From positions 62,001 through 126,000 of the forward strand of contig NZ_JBHYDX010000001.1 in the NCBI RefSeq assembly GCF_051860505.1: a stretch of 64,000 nucleotides of DNA, given 5' to 3'. Source of the DNA: Pannonibacter sp051860505 (GTDB taxonomy: Bacteria > Pseudomonadota > Alphaproteobacteria > Rhizobiales > Stappiaceae). The translations under genes and the position numbers were made by a program. Positions within the stretch are counted from its first letter, which is position 1; each line of letters opens with the position of its first letter. The notes under the pieces were generated by a model. It saw nothing but the letters and a program-made list of their open reading frames with translations. It was not told the DNA's origin and did not search any database. This document shows positions 1-8,384 of the stretch, one piece after another.

Positions 1-1236
<1,236 letters not shown>

Positions 1237-1254
1237 GGGACGCGGCCTGATCTG

Positions 1255-1310
1255 ATGTGTCGAGTTCGACCCATTTGCAACGTGATCCATGTGTCGGGTT
1301 CGACACATGG
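1255..1310. promoter_or_regulatory. Two tandem activator-binding palindromes (DctD-type upstream activating sequence)
   Basis: Bases 1287-1310 form a perfect palindrome with 10-bp arms (CCATGTGTCG / CGACACATGG) around GGTT. Bases 1255-1274 repeat the pattern with 8-bp arms and one mismatch (ATGTGTCG-AGTT-CGACCCAT). Their centres are 34 bp apart, about three helical turns, as expected for paired dimer sites of an enhancer-binding protein. They sit roughly 85-150 bp upstream of a sigma54 promoter and just after the dctD-like gene. Assigning them to that protein is inference. Confidence 0.75.
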
Positions 1311-1350
1311 GTTTGCCGGTGGGGCGAGGGGTGTTTGGAAGGTGAGGGAA

Positions 1351-1363
1351 TAATTTATTGATT
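1351..1363 (-). promoter_or_regulatory. IHF-binding site consensus match
   Basis: Read on the minus strand, the bases AATCAATAAATTA match the IHF consensus WATCAANNNNTTR exactly. The site lies between the two upstream palindromes and the -24/-12 promoter, where IHF commonly bends DNA to bring a sigma54 activator to the polymerase. Confidence 0.6.
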
Positions 1364-1391
1364 TCAGTATCTTGCGGTGCGTCCATCGAGT

Positions 1392-1407
1392 TGGCATGGG
1401 CATTGCA
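1392..1407 (+). promoter_or_regulatory. Sigma54 (-24/-12) promoter of dctPQM
   Basis: TGGCATGGGCATTGCA fits the RpoN consensus TGGCAYRNNNNTTGCW at every defined position. It ends 58 bp before the dctP start codon, which puts transcription start near 1418. Together with the upstream palindromes and IHF site it is a complete enhancer-dependent promoter. Confidence 0.85.
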
Positions 1408-1465
1408 AAAGGGCGAGTGCCGGACGCGAAGCTCCGGCCCTGAAGATTTGTCTGGGAGGACACCC

Positions 1466-2467
1466 ATGAAGAAGATGTTGCTGGCTGCTGCTGCGGCCAC
1501 GGTGATGCTTGCCACTCCGGCGCTGGCGGACGACTGCCAGCCGGGTGAAGTGGTCATCAAGTTCAGCCACGTGGTGGCCGCCGCCGGTCATCCCAAGGGC
1601 GAGGCCGCTGAAGTTCTGGCCAAGCGGATCAACGAGGAGATGAACGGCAAGGCCTGCATGCAGGTGTTCCCGAACTCCCAGCTGTTCGACGACGACAAGG
1701 TGATGGAGGCCCTGCTGCTTGGTGACGTGCAGCTCGCAGCGCCGTCGCTGGCGAAGTTCGAGGCCTACACACTGAAGTACCGCCTGTTCGACCTGCCGTT
1801 CCTGTTCAAGGATTCTGCTTCGGTGGACCGGTTCTTTGTCAGTGATGCCGGCAAGGGCCTGCTGACCTCCATGACCGATGTCGGGTTTCTCGGCCTTGGC
1901 TACTGGAACGCCGGCCTGAAGCAGTTCTCCGCCAAGAAGCCGTTGCAGTTGCCCTCCGATGCAAATGGTCTCAAGTTCCGCATCCAGACCTCGGATGTGG
2001 CCGAAGCCATGATCTCGGCCATGGGCGGCAATGCCCAAAAGCTAGCGTTCAAGGAAGTTTATGGCGCGTTGCAGACCGGTGTTGTCGATGGGCAGGAGAA
2101 CACCTGGTCCAACATCTACACCCAGAAGTTCTTCGAAGTGCAGGACGGCATCACCGAGACCAACCACCAGCTCCTGGCCTATCTGCTGGTTACTTCGGAT
2201 GAGTGGCTGAACAGCCTGCAGCCGGACGTCAAGGAACAGTTCCTGAAGATCGTCGATGAAGTCACGGTCGAAGCCAACGCCAGTGTTGCCCGGATCGAGT
2301 CCGAGAACCGCGAGCGCATCAAGGCGGCCGGGACCGTTTTGCGTGAACTGACACCGGAGCAGCGCCAGGCCTGGGTCGAGGCGATGAAGCCGGTGTGGAC
2401 CAAGTTCGAAGGCGATATCGGTGCTGATCTGATCAACGCCGCCGTTTCCGCCAACAGCGGCAGCTAA
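1466..2467 (+). CDS. dctP: TRAP transporter substrate-binding protein, DctP family
   Basis: This 333-residue periplasmic protein captures the substrate of the TRAP importer, probably a C4-dicarboxylate or similar organic acid. The N-terminus is a clear Sec signal peptide (MKKMLLAAAAATVMLATPALA-), followed by the family pattern: VIKFSHVVA near the mature start, NSQLFDDDKVMEALLLGDVQLA, and GLKFRIQTSDV and AYGALQTGVVDGQENTW-type segments in the second lobe. The ATG at 1466 was chosen because TGGGAGGA precedes it by five bases and the signal peptide starts there, although the frame is open further upstream. It is the first gene of a P-Q-M operon. A strong stem-loop after the stop probably raises its mRNA level over the permease genes. 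Confidence 0.93.
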   Translation: MKKMLLAAAAATVMLATPALADDCQPGEVVIKFSHVVAAAGHPKGEAAEVLAKRINEEMNGKACMQVFPNSQLFDDDKVMEALLLGDVQLAAPSLAKFEAYTLKYRLFDLPFLFKDSASVDRFFVSDAGKGLLTSMTDVGFLGLGYWNAGLKQFSAKKPLQLPSDANGLKFRIQTSDVAEAMISAMGGNAQKLAFKEVYGALQTGVVDGQENTWSNIYTQKFFEVQDGITETNHQLLAYLLVTSDEWLNSLQPDVKEQFLKIVDEVTVEANASVARIESENRERIKAAGTVLRELTPEQRQAWVEAMKPVWTKFEGDIGADLINAAVSANSGS

Positions 2468-2491
2468 GCACACAAGTCGACAGTCTCGCGC

Positions 2492-2515
2492 ACCGGAGGG
2501 GTTTGCCCCTCCGGT
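2492..2515 (+). terminator. Intercistronic stem-loop after dctP
   Basis: ACCGGAGGGG and CCCCTCCGGT form a perfect 10-bp stem around TTTG, 24 bases after the dctP stop. No T-run follows, so partial termination or 3'-end stabilisation of the binding-protein message is more likely than full termination. Confidence 0.65.
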
Positions 2516-2570
2516 CACCCGGTGGCATCGCGCCGCCGGGGCGGGGATGTTTTATCCTGGGGGCACGTCC

Positions 2571-3191
2571 ATGCAACGTTTCGATTCCCTGGTTACCCGC
2601 TTCGAGGAGGGGGTGATCGCCTTTCTCATGGCGGCGATGACCATTGTCACCTTCACACAGGTGGTTGCCCGATATGGCTTCAACTCCGGCTGGACCGGCG
2701 CTCTGGAGTTCACCCGCATCCTCTTCGCTTGGCTGATCCTGTTCGGCATGAGCTACGGGGTGAAGATCGGATCGCATCTGGGCGTTGATGCCATTATCCG
2801 GCTGTTTCCGAAGCCGGTCTTCCGCACGCTCGCCGTGTTCGGTGCGCTGTGCGGTGCGGCCTATGCGGTGATTCTCCTGTCTGCGGACTGGCTGCAGTTT
2901 TTCGGCATCAATGCCCGTGGTGGCGCCATCGACTACTGGTCGAAGATGTACAAGGTCGGCATTGGTCTTGATGACCTGCGCTACCCCGAAATCATCCAGG
3001 AGACCTTCGGCACCAAGGAGCGCGTGCAGCGCTGGATTGCCTATCTGATCCTGCCGATTGGTCTTGCCCTGCTTGCCTTCCGCTGTTTCCAGGCAGCCTG
3101 GCAGATCATCACGGGCCAACGCGAGATCATGATCGCTTCGCATGAAGCCGAAGAACTCGTTGCCGAGAACAAGGACGTCCTGAAGGACTGA
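2571..3191 (+). CDS. dctQ: TRAP transporter small permease, DctQ family
   Basis: This 206-residue inner-membrane subunit links the binding protein to the large permease. Four hydrophobic helices are visible, and the typical DctQ motifs ALEFTRILFAWLILFGMSYGVK and SHLGVDAII are present. A longer start at 2547 is possible; I prefer ATG 2571 because a GGGGG tract lies eight bases before it and the residues between the two starts look unlike a DctQ N-terminus. A long loop (roughly residues 110-155) between helices three and four is larger than in minimal DctQ proteins. The gene sits between dctP and dctM in one operon. Confidence 0.9.
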   Translation: MQRFDSLVTRFEEGVIAFLMAAMTIVTFTQVVARYGFNSGWTGALEFTRILFAWLILFGMSYGVKIGSHLGVDAIIRLFPKPVFRTLAVFGALCGAAYAVILLSADWLQFFGINARGGAIDYWSKMYKVGIGLDDLRYPEIIQETFGTKERVQRWIAYLILPIGLALLAFRCFQAAWQIITGQREIMIASHEAEELVAENKDVLKD

Positions 3192-3202
3192 GGGTCACCA
3201 CC

Positions 3203-4606
3203 ATGGAAGCTGCCATTCTCTTTATCATGGTGCTCGGGCTCCTGTTTCTCGGAGTGCCGATTGCCATTTCGCTGGGCCTGTCCAGCGTGCTCACCATCGC
3301 GCTGTTCTCGAACGACTCCGTGTCGTCGGTTGCCCTGCAGCTGTTCACGGCCTCGCAGAACTACACGTTGCTGGCCATTCCGTTCTTCATTCTCGCGTCT
3401 GGCTTCATGTCGACGGGCGGTGTGGCGCGGCGCATCATCCGCTTTGCCATTGCCTGCGTCGGCCATATGCGCGGCGGCATGGCCATTGCGGCCGTGTTTT
3501 CCTGCATGCTGTTTGCCGCCCTGTCCGGCTCGTCGCCGGCGACCGTGGTTGCCATCGGCACGATTGCCATCGCCGGCATGCGCGAGGTTGGCTACACGAA
3601 GGAGTTCGCCGCCGGCGTCATTGCCAATGCCGGCACACTCGGAATTCTCATTCCGCCGTCGATCGTCATGGTCGTCTACGCGGCCGCAACGGATGTCTCG
3701 GTCGGGCGCATGTTCCTGGCCGGCGTCATTCCGGGCCTGGTTGCAGGCCTCATGCTGATGGCCGCGATCTACGTCAATGCCCGGATCAAGGGCATGCCGA
3801 AGCAGACCTTTGCCGGTGTGAAGGAAATTCTGTCGGCAGGTGGTGAGGCCGGCTTCGGACTGCTGCTCATCGGCATCATCCTGGGCGGCATCTACGGCGG
3901 CGTCTTCACGCCGACGGAAGCTGCCGCTGTCGCCGCCGTCTATGCGTTTTTCATCGCGGTTTTCATCTACCGCGACATGGGGCCGCTCAAGGGCGTGCCC
4001 ATGCGCAAGGACGGAGAGTCGATCGGAACTGCCATCGTGCGCAACCTGTGGCTCACGATAGCAAACTTCGTGCCTGGTTTCTTCCACGCCGAGACACGCA
4101 AGGTGCTGGTTGACGCCGGTCGGACGACGATCATGCTGATGTTCATCATCGTCAACGCCCTGCTCTTCGCGCATGTGCTGACATCCGAGCGTATCCCGCA
4201 GATCCTGACCGATGTGATGGTGGATGCCGGGTTCAACTGGTTCACCTTCCTGATTGCCGTCAACATCATCCTGCTGATCGGCGGTCAGTTCATGGAGCCG
4301 TCAGGCTTGCTGCTGATCGTGGCTCCGGTGGTGTTCCCGATTGGCATGGCGCTCGGTGTCGATCCGATTCACCTGGGCATCATGATGGTCGTGAACATGG
4401 AAATCGGCATGATCACGCCGCCGATCGGCCTCAATCTGTTCGTCACGTCCGGCATAACGGGGATGAGCCTGATCCAGGTGGTGCGGGCGTCCATGCCCTT
4501 CGTGGCGATCCTGTTCCTGTTCCTGATCCTGGTGACCTATGTCCCGGCCCTGTCGACCTGGCTGCCTTACACGCTGATGGGCCCGGAACTGATCCTGAAC
4601 AAGTAG
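3203..4606 (+). CDS. dctM: TRAP transporter large permease, DctM family
   Basis: This 467-residue polytopic membrane protein is the ion-coupled translocation subunit. It shows the family signatures LLAIPFFILASGFMSTGGVA near residue 55, ALSGSSPATVVAIGTI near 110, GTLGILIPPSIVMVVYA near 145, GGIYGGVFTPTEAAAVAAVYA near 230 and ITPPIGLNLFVTSGI near the C-terminus. It begins 11 bases after dctQ and completes the dctPQM operon. It is slightly longer than the usual 425-430 residues because of a cytoplasmic insertion around residues 260-300. Substrate cannot be read from this subunit. Confidence 0.94.
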   Translation: MEAAILFIMVLGLLFLGVPIAISLGLSSVLTIALFSNDSVSSVALQLFTASQNYTLLAIPFFILASGFMSTGGVARRIIRFAIACVGHMRGGMAIAAVFSCMLFAALSGSSPATVVAIGTIAIAGMREVGYTKEFAAGVIANAGTLGILIPPSIVMVVYAAATDVSVGRMFLAGVIPGLVAGLMLMAAIYVNARIKGMPKQTFAGVKEILSAGGEAGFGLLLIGIILGGIYGGVFTPTEAAAVAAVYAFFIAVFIYRDMGPLKGVPMRKDGESIGTAIVRNLWLTIANFVPGFFHAETRKVLVDAGRTTIMLMFIIVNALLFAHVLTSERIPQILTDVMVDAGFNWFTFLIAVNIILLIGGQFMEPSGLLLIVAPVVFPIGMALGVDPIHLGIMMVVNMEIGMITPPIGLNLFVTSGITGMSLIQVVRASMPFVAILFLFLILVTYVPALSTWLPYTLMGPELILNK

Positions 4607-4628
4607 GCACCCGCACCAGACACGAAAC

Positions 4629-4652
4629 AGGCCGGCTCGCGAGAGCCGGCCT
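4629..4652 (+). terminator. Stem-loop after dctM
   Basis: AGGCCGGCTC and GAGCCGGCCT form a perfect 10-bp stem around GCGA, 22 bases after the dctM stop. There is no T-tract, so it may act together with the second hairpin at 4836. Confidence 0.55.
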
Positions 4653-4683
4653 GAGCTTGATGACAAACCTCGACCTCACCGAA

Positions 4684-4811
4684 GTCATCCCGGCCAAGCG
4701 AAGCGCCGAGCCGGGACCGGAGAGCCGCGACCTCTATCTTTCAATGAGTTACCCTAGGAGAGACCTTGGCCCTCCGGTCCCGGGTCTCCGCTCCGCTGCG
4801 CCCGGGATGAC
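4684..4811. repeat. Large REP-like inverted repeat element
   Basis: The left arm (about 4684-4722) starts GTCATCCCGGCCAAGCGAAG. It pairs with the reverse complement of the right arm (about 4771-4811, ending CGCCCGGGATGAC) with few mismatches. No reading frame of interest lies inside. An inner pair, CCTCTATC at 4731-4738 and GATAGAGG at 4812-4819, gives a nested fold. The GTCATCCC ends recur at 19863-19889. It looks like a dispersed non-coding palindromic element rather than an IS. Confidence 0.7.
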
Positions 4812-4835
4812 GATAGAGGGTTTATCAGCAGTCTG

Positions 4836-4866
4836 AGGCCGGCCCCTGTGAGCCGGCCTTTGTTTT
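4836..4866 (+). terminator. Rho-independent terminator
   Basis: An 8-bp stem AGGCCGGC / GCCGGCCT with loop CCCTGTGA is followed by TTGTTTT. It lies between the convergent dctM and citrate-synthase genes and can end rightward transcription of dctPQM. Confidence 0.7.
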
Positions 4867-4877
4867 ACGGGACATGC

Positions 4878-6005
4878 TCACGCTGCCGGCATGGGGCCGA
4901 CATAGCGGGAGCCGGGGCGGATCAAACGGCCGGTCGCCCGCTGTTCGGCGACATGGGCGCACCAGCCGGCAACACGACCCGTGGCGAAAAGCGGCGTGAA
5001 CAGACCGCGGTCGATGCCTGCCGCTTCCAGCAGCACGGCCGTGTAGAACTCGACGTTGGTGTTGAGCGGCCGGTCCGGCTTGTGCCGGGCCAGGGCTGCC
5101 ACCGCCTCCCGTTCCACCCCCTCGGCCAGCGCCAGGCGGCCGTCGGCGGCTTCAAGCGTCGCCAGTCCCGCTTTCAGCACATCCGCGCGCGGATCCCGCT
5201 GCCGGTAGATCCGATGGCCGAAGCCCATCAGCCTTTCACCTCTTGCAAGGGCGTCGGTGATCCAGGGTTCCGCCCGCTCAGGGGTGCCGATGGCATCGAG
5301 CATATCGAGCACCGGGCCCGGCGCGCCGCCATGCAGCGGGCCTTTCAGCGCCCCCATGGCCCCCAGCACCGCCGATCCCATGTCCGCACCCGTCGAGGCG
5401 ATCACCCTTGCGGTGAAGGTCGAGGCGTTGAAGCCGTGGTCGAGGATGGTGACAAGGTAGCGGTCGATTGCAGCCACCGCGCGTGCGGTCGGTGCCGTGC
5501 CTGTCAGCATGGTCAGCAGGTCTTCCGCGCTTGCGGCCGTCGGGCTTGGGGCAATCGGGGCTTCGCCTCTCCCGATCCGCGCGGCGGCAGCCAGCAGCAC
5601 GGGCAGGGCGCCGGTGATTGCGAAGGCATCTTCTGCGGCCTCTTCGCGGCACAGGGCAGCGAGCCCCAGTCGCATCCGCTCGTAGATGCCGAGCCCGGGT
5701 CCGGCTGCCCGCATCACCGGGACGGCGGAGGCAAAGGCCTGCAGGCGGGCGGCGGCGAGGGCGTCGGCGAGGGCGTCGGCAAGGGGCCGGGTCTGCGGCA
5801 TTGGCAGCAGCCCTTGCCAGAAAAACTCCAAGGCTGCCTCGAAAGTCAGATGACCGGCAAGGTCCTCGATGTGCCTCCCCCGCAGGATCAAACGGCCATT
5901 GGCGCCGTCGACTTCGCTCAGGATCGTGTCGGCGGCAACAATGCCCTCGAGGCCTGGGGCAAGGATGGCACGCGTGGCGGTGCTGGGAGGGAAACTGACG
6001 GTCAT
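4878..6005 (-). CDS. Citrate synthase family protein
   Basis: This 375-residue enzyme belongs to the citrate/2-methylcitrate synthase fold family, which condenses an acyl-CoA with a 2-oxoacid in the cytosol. The signature GFGHRIYRQRDPRA (near residue 260) carries the second catalytic His, and GPLHGGAPGPVLDML carries the first. At the catalytic Asp position the protein reads NTNVEFYTA, so Glu replaces the Asp of classical enzymes. The start at 6005 was chosen because AGGAG precedes it by six bases; the frame extends 25 codons upstream without support. It is divergent from a second, DNA-binding citrate-synthase-like gene with only 82 bp between them. The housekeeping gltA is probably elsewhere. 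Citrate or methylcitrate specificity cannot be decided from sequence. Confidence 0.85.
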   Translation of the reverse strand: MTVSFPPSTATRAILAPGLEGIVAADTILSEVDGANGRLILRGRHIEDLAGHLTFEAALEFFWQGLLPMPQTRPLADALADALAAARLQAFASAVPVMRAAGPGLGIYERMRLGLAALCREEAAEDAFAITGALPVLLAAAARIGRGEAPIAPSPTAASAEDLLTMLTGTAPTARAVAAIDRYLVTILDHGFNASTFTARVIASTGADMGSAVLGAMGALKGPLHGGAPGPVLDMLDAIGTPERAEPWITDALARGERLMGFGHRIYRQRDPRADVLKAGLATLEAADGRLALAEGVEREAVAALARHKPDRPLNTNVEFYTAVLLEAAGIDRGLFTPLFATGRVAGWCAHVAEQRATGRLIRPGSRYVGPMPAA

Positions 6006-6052
6006 GGGACGCTCCTGTGTCTGGCAATCCGGCCAAGCTTCGCGTCCCGGCG

Positions 6053-6085
6053 TTGATATCGTCAATATTGATAGATACAATCAAT
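6053..6085. promoter_or_regulatory. Overlapping TTGA/TCAA palindromes in the divergent citrate synthase promoter
   Basis: Three overlapping dyads lie in this 33-bp stretch: TTGA-TATCG-TCAA (6053-6065), the perfect TCAATATTGA (6062-6071) and ATTGAT-N7-ATCAAT (6067-6085). They sit in an AT-rich patch immediately before the GTG start of the HTH-citrate synthase. Control of both divergent genes by that protein is the simplest hypothesis. Confidence 0.6.
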
Positions 6086-6087
6086 GT

Positions 6088-7272
6088 GTGACAACTCCGC
6101 TCTATCTTTCCGCGCGTGAGGCTGCGGCCGAACTCGGCGTGCAGCCCGCCACGCTCTATGCCTATGTCAGCCGTGGCCTGATCCGGTCTGTTCCCGGTCC
6201 CGGCAAGCAGAAGCGGTATGATGCCTCCGACATCCGGGGACTTGCGGCGCAGCGCGACCGGCCTGAGCCGGTTGCGACAACGTCTCTGACCGGCGGCGCT
6301 GTCCTTGAGACGCGCCTGACGCTGATCGCCGAAGATGGACCGTGGTACCGGGGCCATTCAGCGCTGGATCTGGCGGAGAGTTTCACGCTCGAGGCCGTCG
6401 CCGGGCTGCTGTGGGCGTGCGACAGCGATCCCTTTGCCACACCGCCGCCGCCCGCCTTGCCGGTTCCACCCGACGGCTGCGCACCGCTGGAGCGATTGAT
6501 GCTGGCGCTTGCGGCGTATCCCTTGATTGATCCCGCCGCCTACACCCGGGCTCCGGCGTTGCTGCCGGTCAAGGGCGCCGCTCTGCTCAGGATCGGTGTC
6601 GCCGCACTCGCGGGGCTGCCGGTTCCGTCTGCGGAACCGCTGCATCGTCAGCTGGCGCTAGCCTTTGGTGTAGCGACCGAGGCCGGCGCAGATCTGGTCC
6701 GGGCGGCGCTGATCCTGTCGGCGGATCATGAGCTCAACACCAGCGCGTTTGCCGTGCGCTGTGCCGCGTCCACCCGCGCGCCGCTGCATGCGGCGCTGCT
6801 GTCGGGCGTTGGGGCATTCAGTGGCCCGCGTCATGGGGCCGCGTCCGATCGGGTCGCGGCCTGGCTGGCCGAGATCCGCGATCCGGTGGATATTGCCCCG
6901 GTGCTGCAGCAGCGGCTTCAACGCGGGGATCCGCTCCCCGGCTTCGGACATATGGTCTACCGTGGCGAGGATCCGCGCGCGACCTGTCTCCTGGCGCGCG
7001 CACGTCGGGCCCTGCCGGACAATCCTGTTCTGGAATTGGCGCCTGCCTTGATCGCCCGGGCGGCGGAATTGTTCGGCGCGGCGCCCAACATCGACTTTGC
7101 CCTCGCACTTGTCGTACGTGCGCTCGGCCTGCCGCCGGATGCCGCGAAGATCCTGTTCTGTGCCGGTCGAATTGTCGGGTGGATTGGTCATGCGCTGGAG
7201 CAGATAGCGGTTCCCGAGCAGATCAGGCCACGCGCGACTTATGTCGGCGAGCGCCCGCGCCGGGGCAAGTGA
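6088..7272 (+). CDS. Citrate synthase-like protein with N-terminal helix-turn-helix
   Basis: The 394-residue product has two parts. Residues 6-50 (YLSAREAAAELGVQPATLYA, then VSRGLIRSVPGPGKQKRYDA) form an excisionase/MerR-like winged helix DNA-binding domain. Residues from about 75 to the end are a citrate synthase domain with GFGHMVYRGEDPRA and PRHGAASDRV bearing the two catalytic His positions, and APNIDFALA with the catalytic Asp in place. I chose GTG 6088 because the residues after it begin the HTH domain; the longer upstream frame overlaps the divergent gene and the palindromes. Whether it is an active enzyme, a metabolite-sensing repressor, or both is unknown. Rhizobial genomes often carry such proteins beside a normal-length partner, as here. 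Confidence 0.85.
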   Translation: MTTPLYLSAREAAAELGVQPATLYAYVSRGLIRSVPGPGKQKRYDASDIRGLAAQRDRPEPVATTSLTGGAVLETRLTLIAEDGPWYRGHSALDLAESFTLEAVAGLLWACDSDPFATPPPPALPVPPDGCAPLERLMLALAAYPLIDPAAYTRAPALLPVKGAALLRIGVAALAGLPVPSAEPLHRQLALAFGVATEAGADLVRAALILSADHELNTSAFAVRCAASTRAPLHAALLSGVGAFSGPRHGAASDRVAAWLAEIRDPVDIAPVLQQRLQRGDPLPGFGHMVYRGEDPRATCLLARARRALPDNPVLELAPALIARAAELFGAAPNIDFALALVVRALGLPPDAAKILFCAGRIVGWIGHALEQIAVPEQIRPRATYVGERPRRGK

Positions 7273-7281
7273 TAGAGGCCG

Positions 7282-7304
7282 AGGTTACCAGTTAACCTTG
7301 TTTC
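7282..7304 (+). terminator. Weak terminator-like hairpin
   Basis: AGGTTA and TAACCT form a 6-bp stem around CCAGT followed by TGTTTCTC, ten bases after the HTH-citrate synthase stop. Confidence 0.35.
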
Positions 7305-7373
7305 TCATGACAATCTTAAACAAGTTCACCGACCCTTGGGGCTGGTTTCCAGCGCCCATGAAAGGGGTCCGCC

Positions 7374-7793
7374 GTGCGTTTGCGGCCTGTTGTCATCTCG
7401 GGCTTCCTGCTTTCGGCCCTGCTTCTGCTCAGCGGCTGCGGCTCGCTGTCCGGCGTGACGGGGCTTGGCTGGATGACGTCGTCGTCCGACAAGATCACCT
7501 ATAACGACACCGAATGGTGCGTGCCGCGCAGCCTGAAGAAGGTGCTCAACCGGGTCGCTGATCGCTATGGCCGGGTGACGGTGCACTCGACCAAACGCTG
7601 GTGGTTGGAAAACTGGTGGAAGGGCGGCGCCAGCAACTCCTACCACCTCGATTGCAAGGCGGTCGATTTCACCGTGCGCGGCGATCCCGGCGCGATCCTC
7701 GCCTTCCTGAAAGCGCAACCGGAAGTGGGCGGTTACAAGCGCTATGCCTTCGGCCACTACCACATCGACACCGGCCCGCGCCGCACCTGGTAG
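7374..7793 (+). CDS. Peptidase M15-like (DUF882/YcbK-type) lipoprotein
   Basis: This 139-residue exported protein has a lipoprotein signal ending in LLSGC, with the lipidated Cys at residue 22. The mature part carries the zinc-ligand pattern of M15 peptidases: SYHLDCKAVDF supplies His and Asp, and FGHYHID near the C-terminus supplies the last His. Members act on peptidoglycan cross-links or stem peptides in the envelope; the small size and absence of other domains suggest a minimal catalytic core. GTG 7374 was chosen because AAAGGGG lies upstream at good spacing. It is a single gene convergent with the ArsC-family gene. The exact substrate is not predictable. Confidence 0.75.
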   Translation: MRLRPVVISGFLLSALLLLSGCGSLSGVTGLGWMTSSSDKITYNDTEWCVPRSLKKVLNRVADRYGRVTVHSTKRWWLENWWKGGASNSYHLDCKAVDFTVRGDPGAILAFLKAQPEVGGYKRYAFGHYHIDTGPRRTW

Positions 7794-7830
7794 GCGGCAA
7801 GCGGCGCCTGCGGCAGCAGGTTCAGGCTAT

Positions 7831-8190
7831 TCAGGCCAGTTCGCCCATTTCGATGGCGAGTTCCCACGAAACCGGGTCGAAGCCGAGCAGCGTCCGGCCC
7901 TTGGCAACCACGATTGGCCGCTTGATCACCGAGGGCTGGTCCAGCATCAGGGCCAGCGCGCTGGCGGCATCCTTCACCGCAGCCTGGTCCTCCTCCGGAA
8001 ACTTGCGCCATGTTGTCCCCTTGCGGTTGACCACCTGGTCCCAGCCGAAGGTTTCGATGAAGCCCTGCAGCGTGGCTGCGTCGGCGCCATCCTTCTTGTA
8101 ATCATGGAAGGTATAGGCAAGCCCCGCCGCTTCCAGAAAAGCCCGGGCCTTTTTCACCGTGTCGCAGTTCCTGATGCCGTAAACGATCAT
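7831..8190 (-). CDS. ArsC/Spx family thioredoxin-fold protein (YffB-like)
   Basis: The 119-residue product begins MIVYGIRNCDTVKKARAFL. The single redox Cys in NCDTVKKA is the mark of the YffB branch of the ArsC family. KRPIVVAKGRTLLGFDPVSW near the C-terminus is the conserved RP-motif region. Unlike arsenate reductases proper it lies in no ars operon, so glutathione-linked reduction of an unknown substrate is more likely. Start 8190 was preferred over 8220 because GAGGGTGGA precedes it and homologues start at this Met. It is divergent from the cyclase gene. Confidence 0.85.
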   Translation of the reverse strand: MIVYGIRNCDTVKKARAFLEAAGLAYTFHDYKKDGADAATLQGFIETFGWDQVVNRKGTTWRKFPEEDQAAVKDAASALALMLDQPSVIKRPIVVAKGRTLLGFDPVSWELAIEMGELA

Positions 8191-8284
8191 TCCACCCTCG
8201 CGTTTGCCGCCTCTGCTCATGGGCCCTAGATGCGCCAGCCAGCCGGTAAAATCCACCCCTGTTGATGCCGATGGCGACAGCCAT

Positions 8285-8371
8285 CCTGCCGGACGGGCTG
8301 GACGGGCTTGCAGGACAGAGGTTGCGGCGGCATACGTAAACATGCGGTGCGGTTCGATCCGCTCCGGCAGG
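8285..8371 (+). promoter_or_regulatory. Long-range inverted repeat in the leader of the cyclase gene
   Basis: CCTGCCGGA (8285-8293) and TCCGGCAGG (8363-8371) are perfect 9-bp complements separated by 69 bases. The right arm runs into the GGAGGGG ribosome binding site of the cyclase. The enclosed stretch can form smaller hairpins. If transcribed, this could influence translation initiation. Confidence 0.35.
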
Positions 8372-8384
8372 AGGGGATAAGGTC

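Noticed and set aside
4848..6056. Rightward frame opposite the citrate synthase gene
   Set aside because: The leftward frame contains the citrate synthase motifs; the rightward one is low-complexity shadow.
8287..8369. tRNA-like stretch with a 7-bp acceptor-type stem and GGTTCGATCC
   Set aside because: No D-arm, anticodon arm of normal size or correct T-loop length could be built, so it is treated as a leader inverted repeat.
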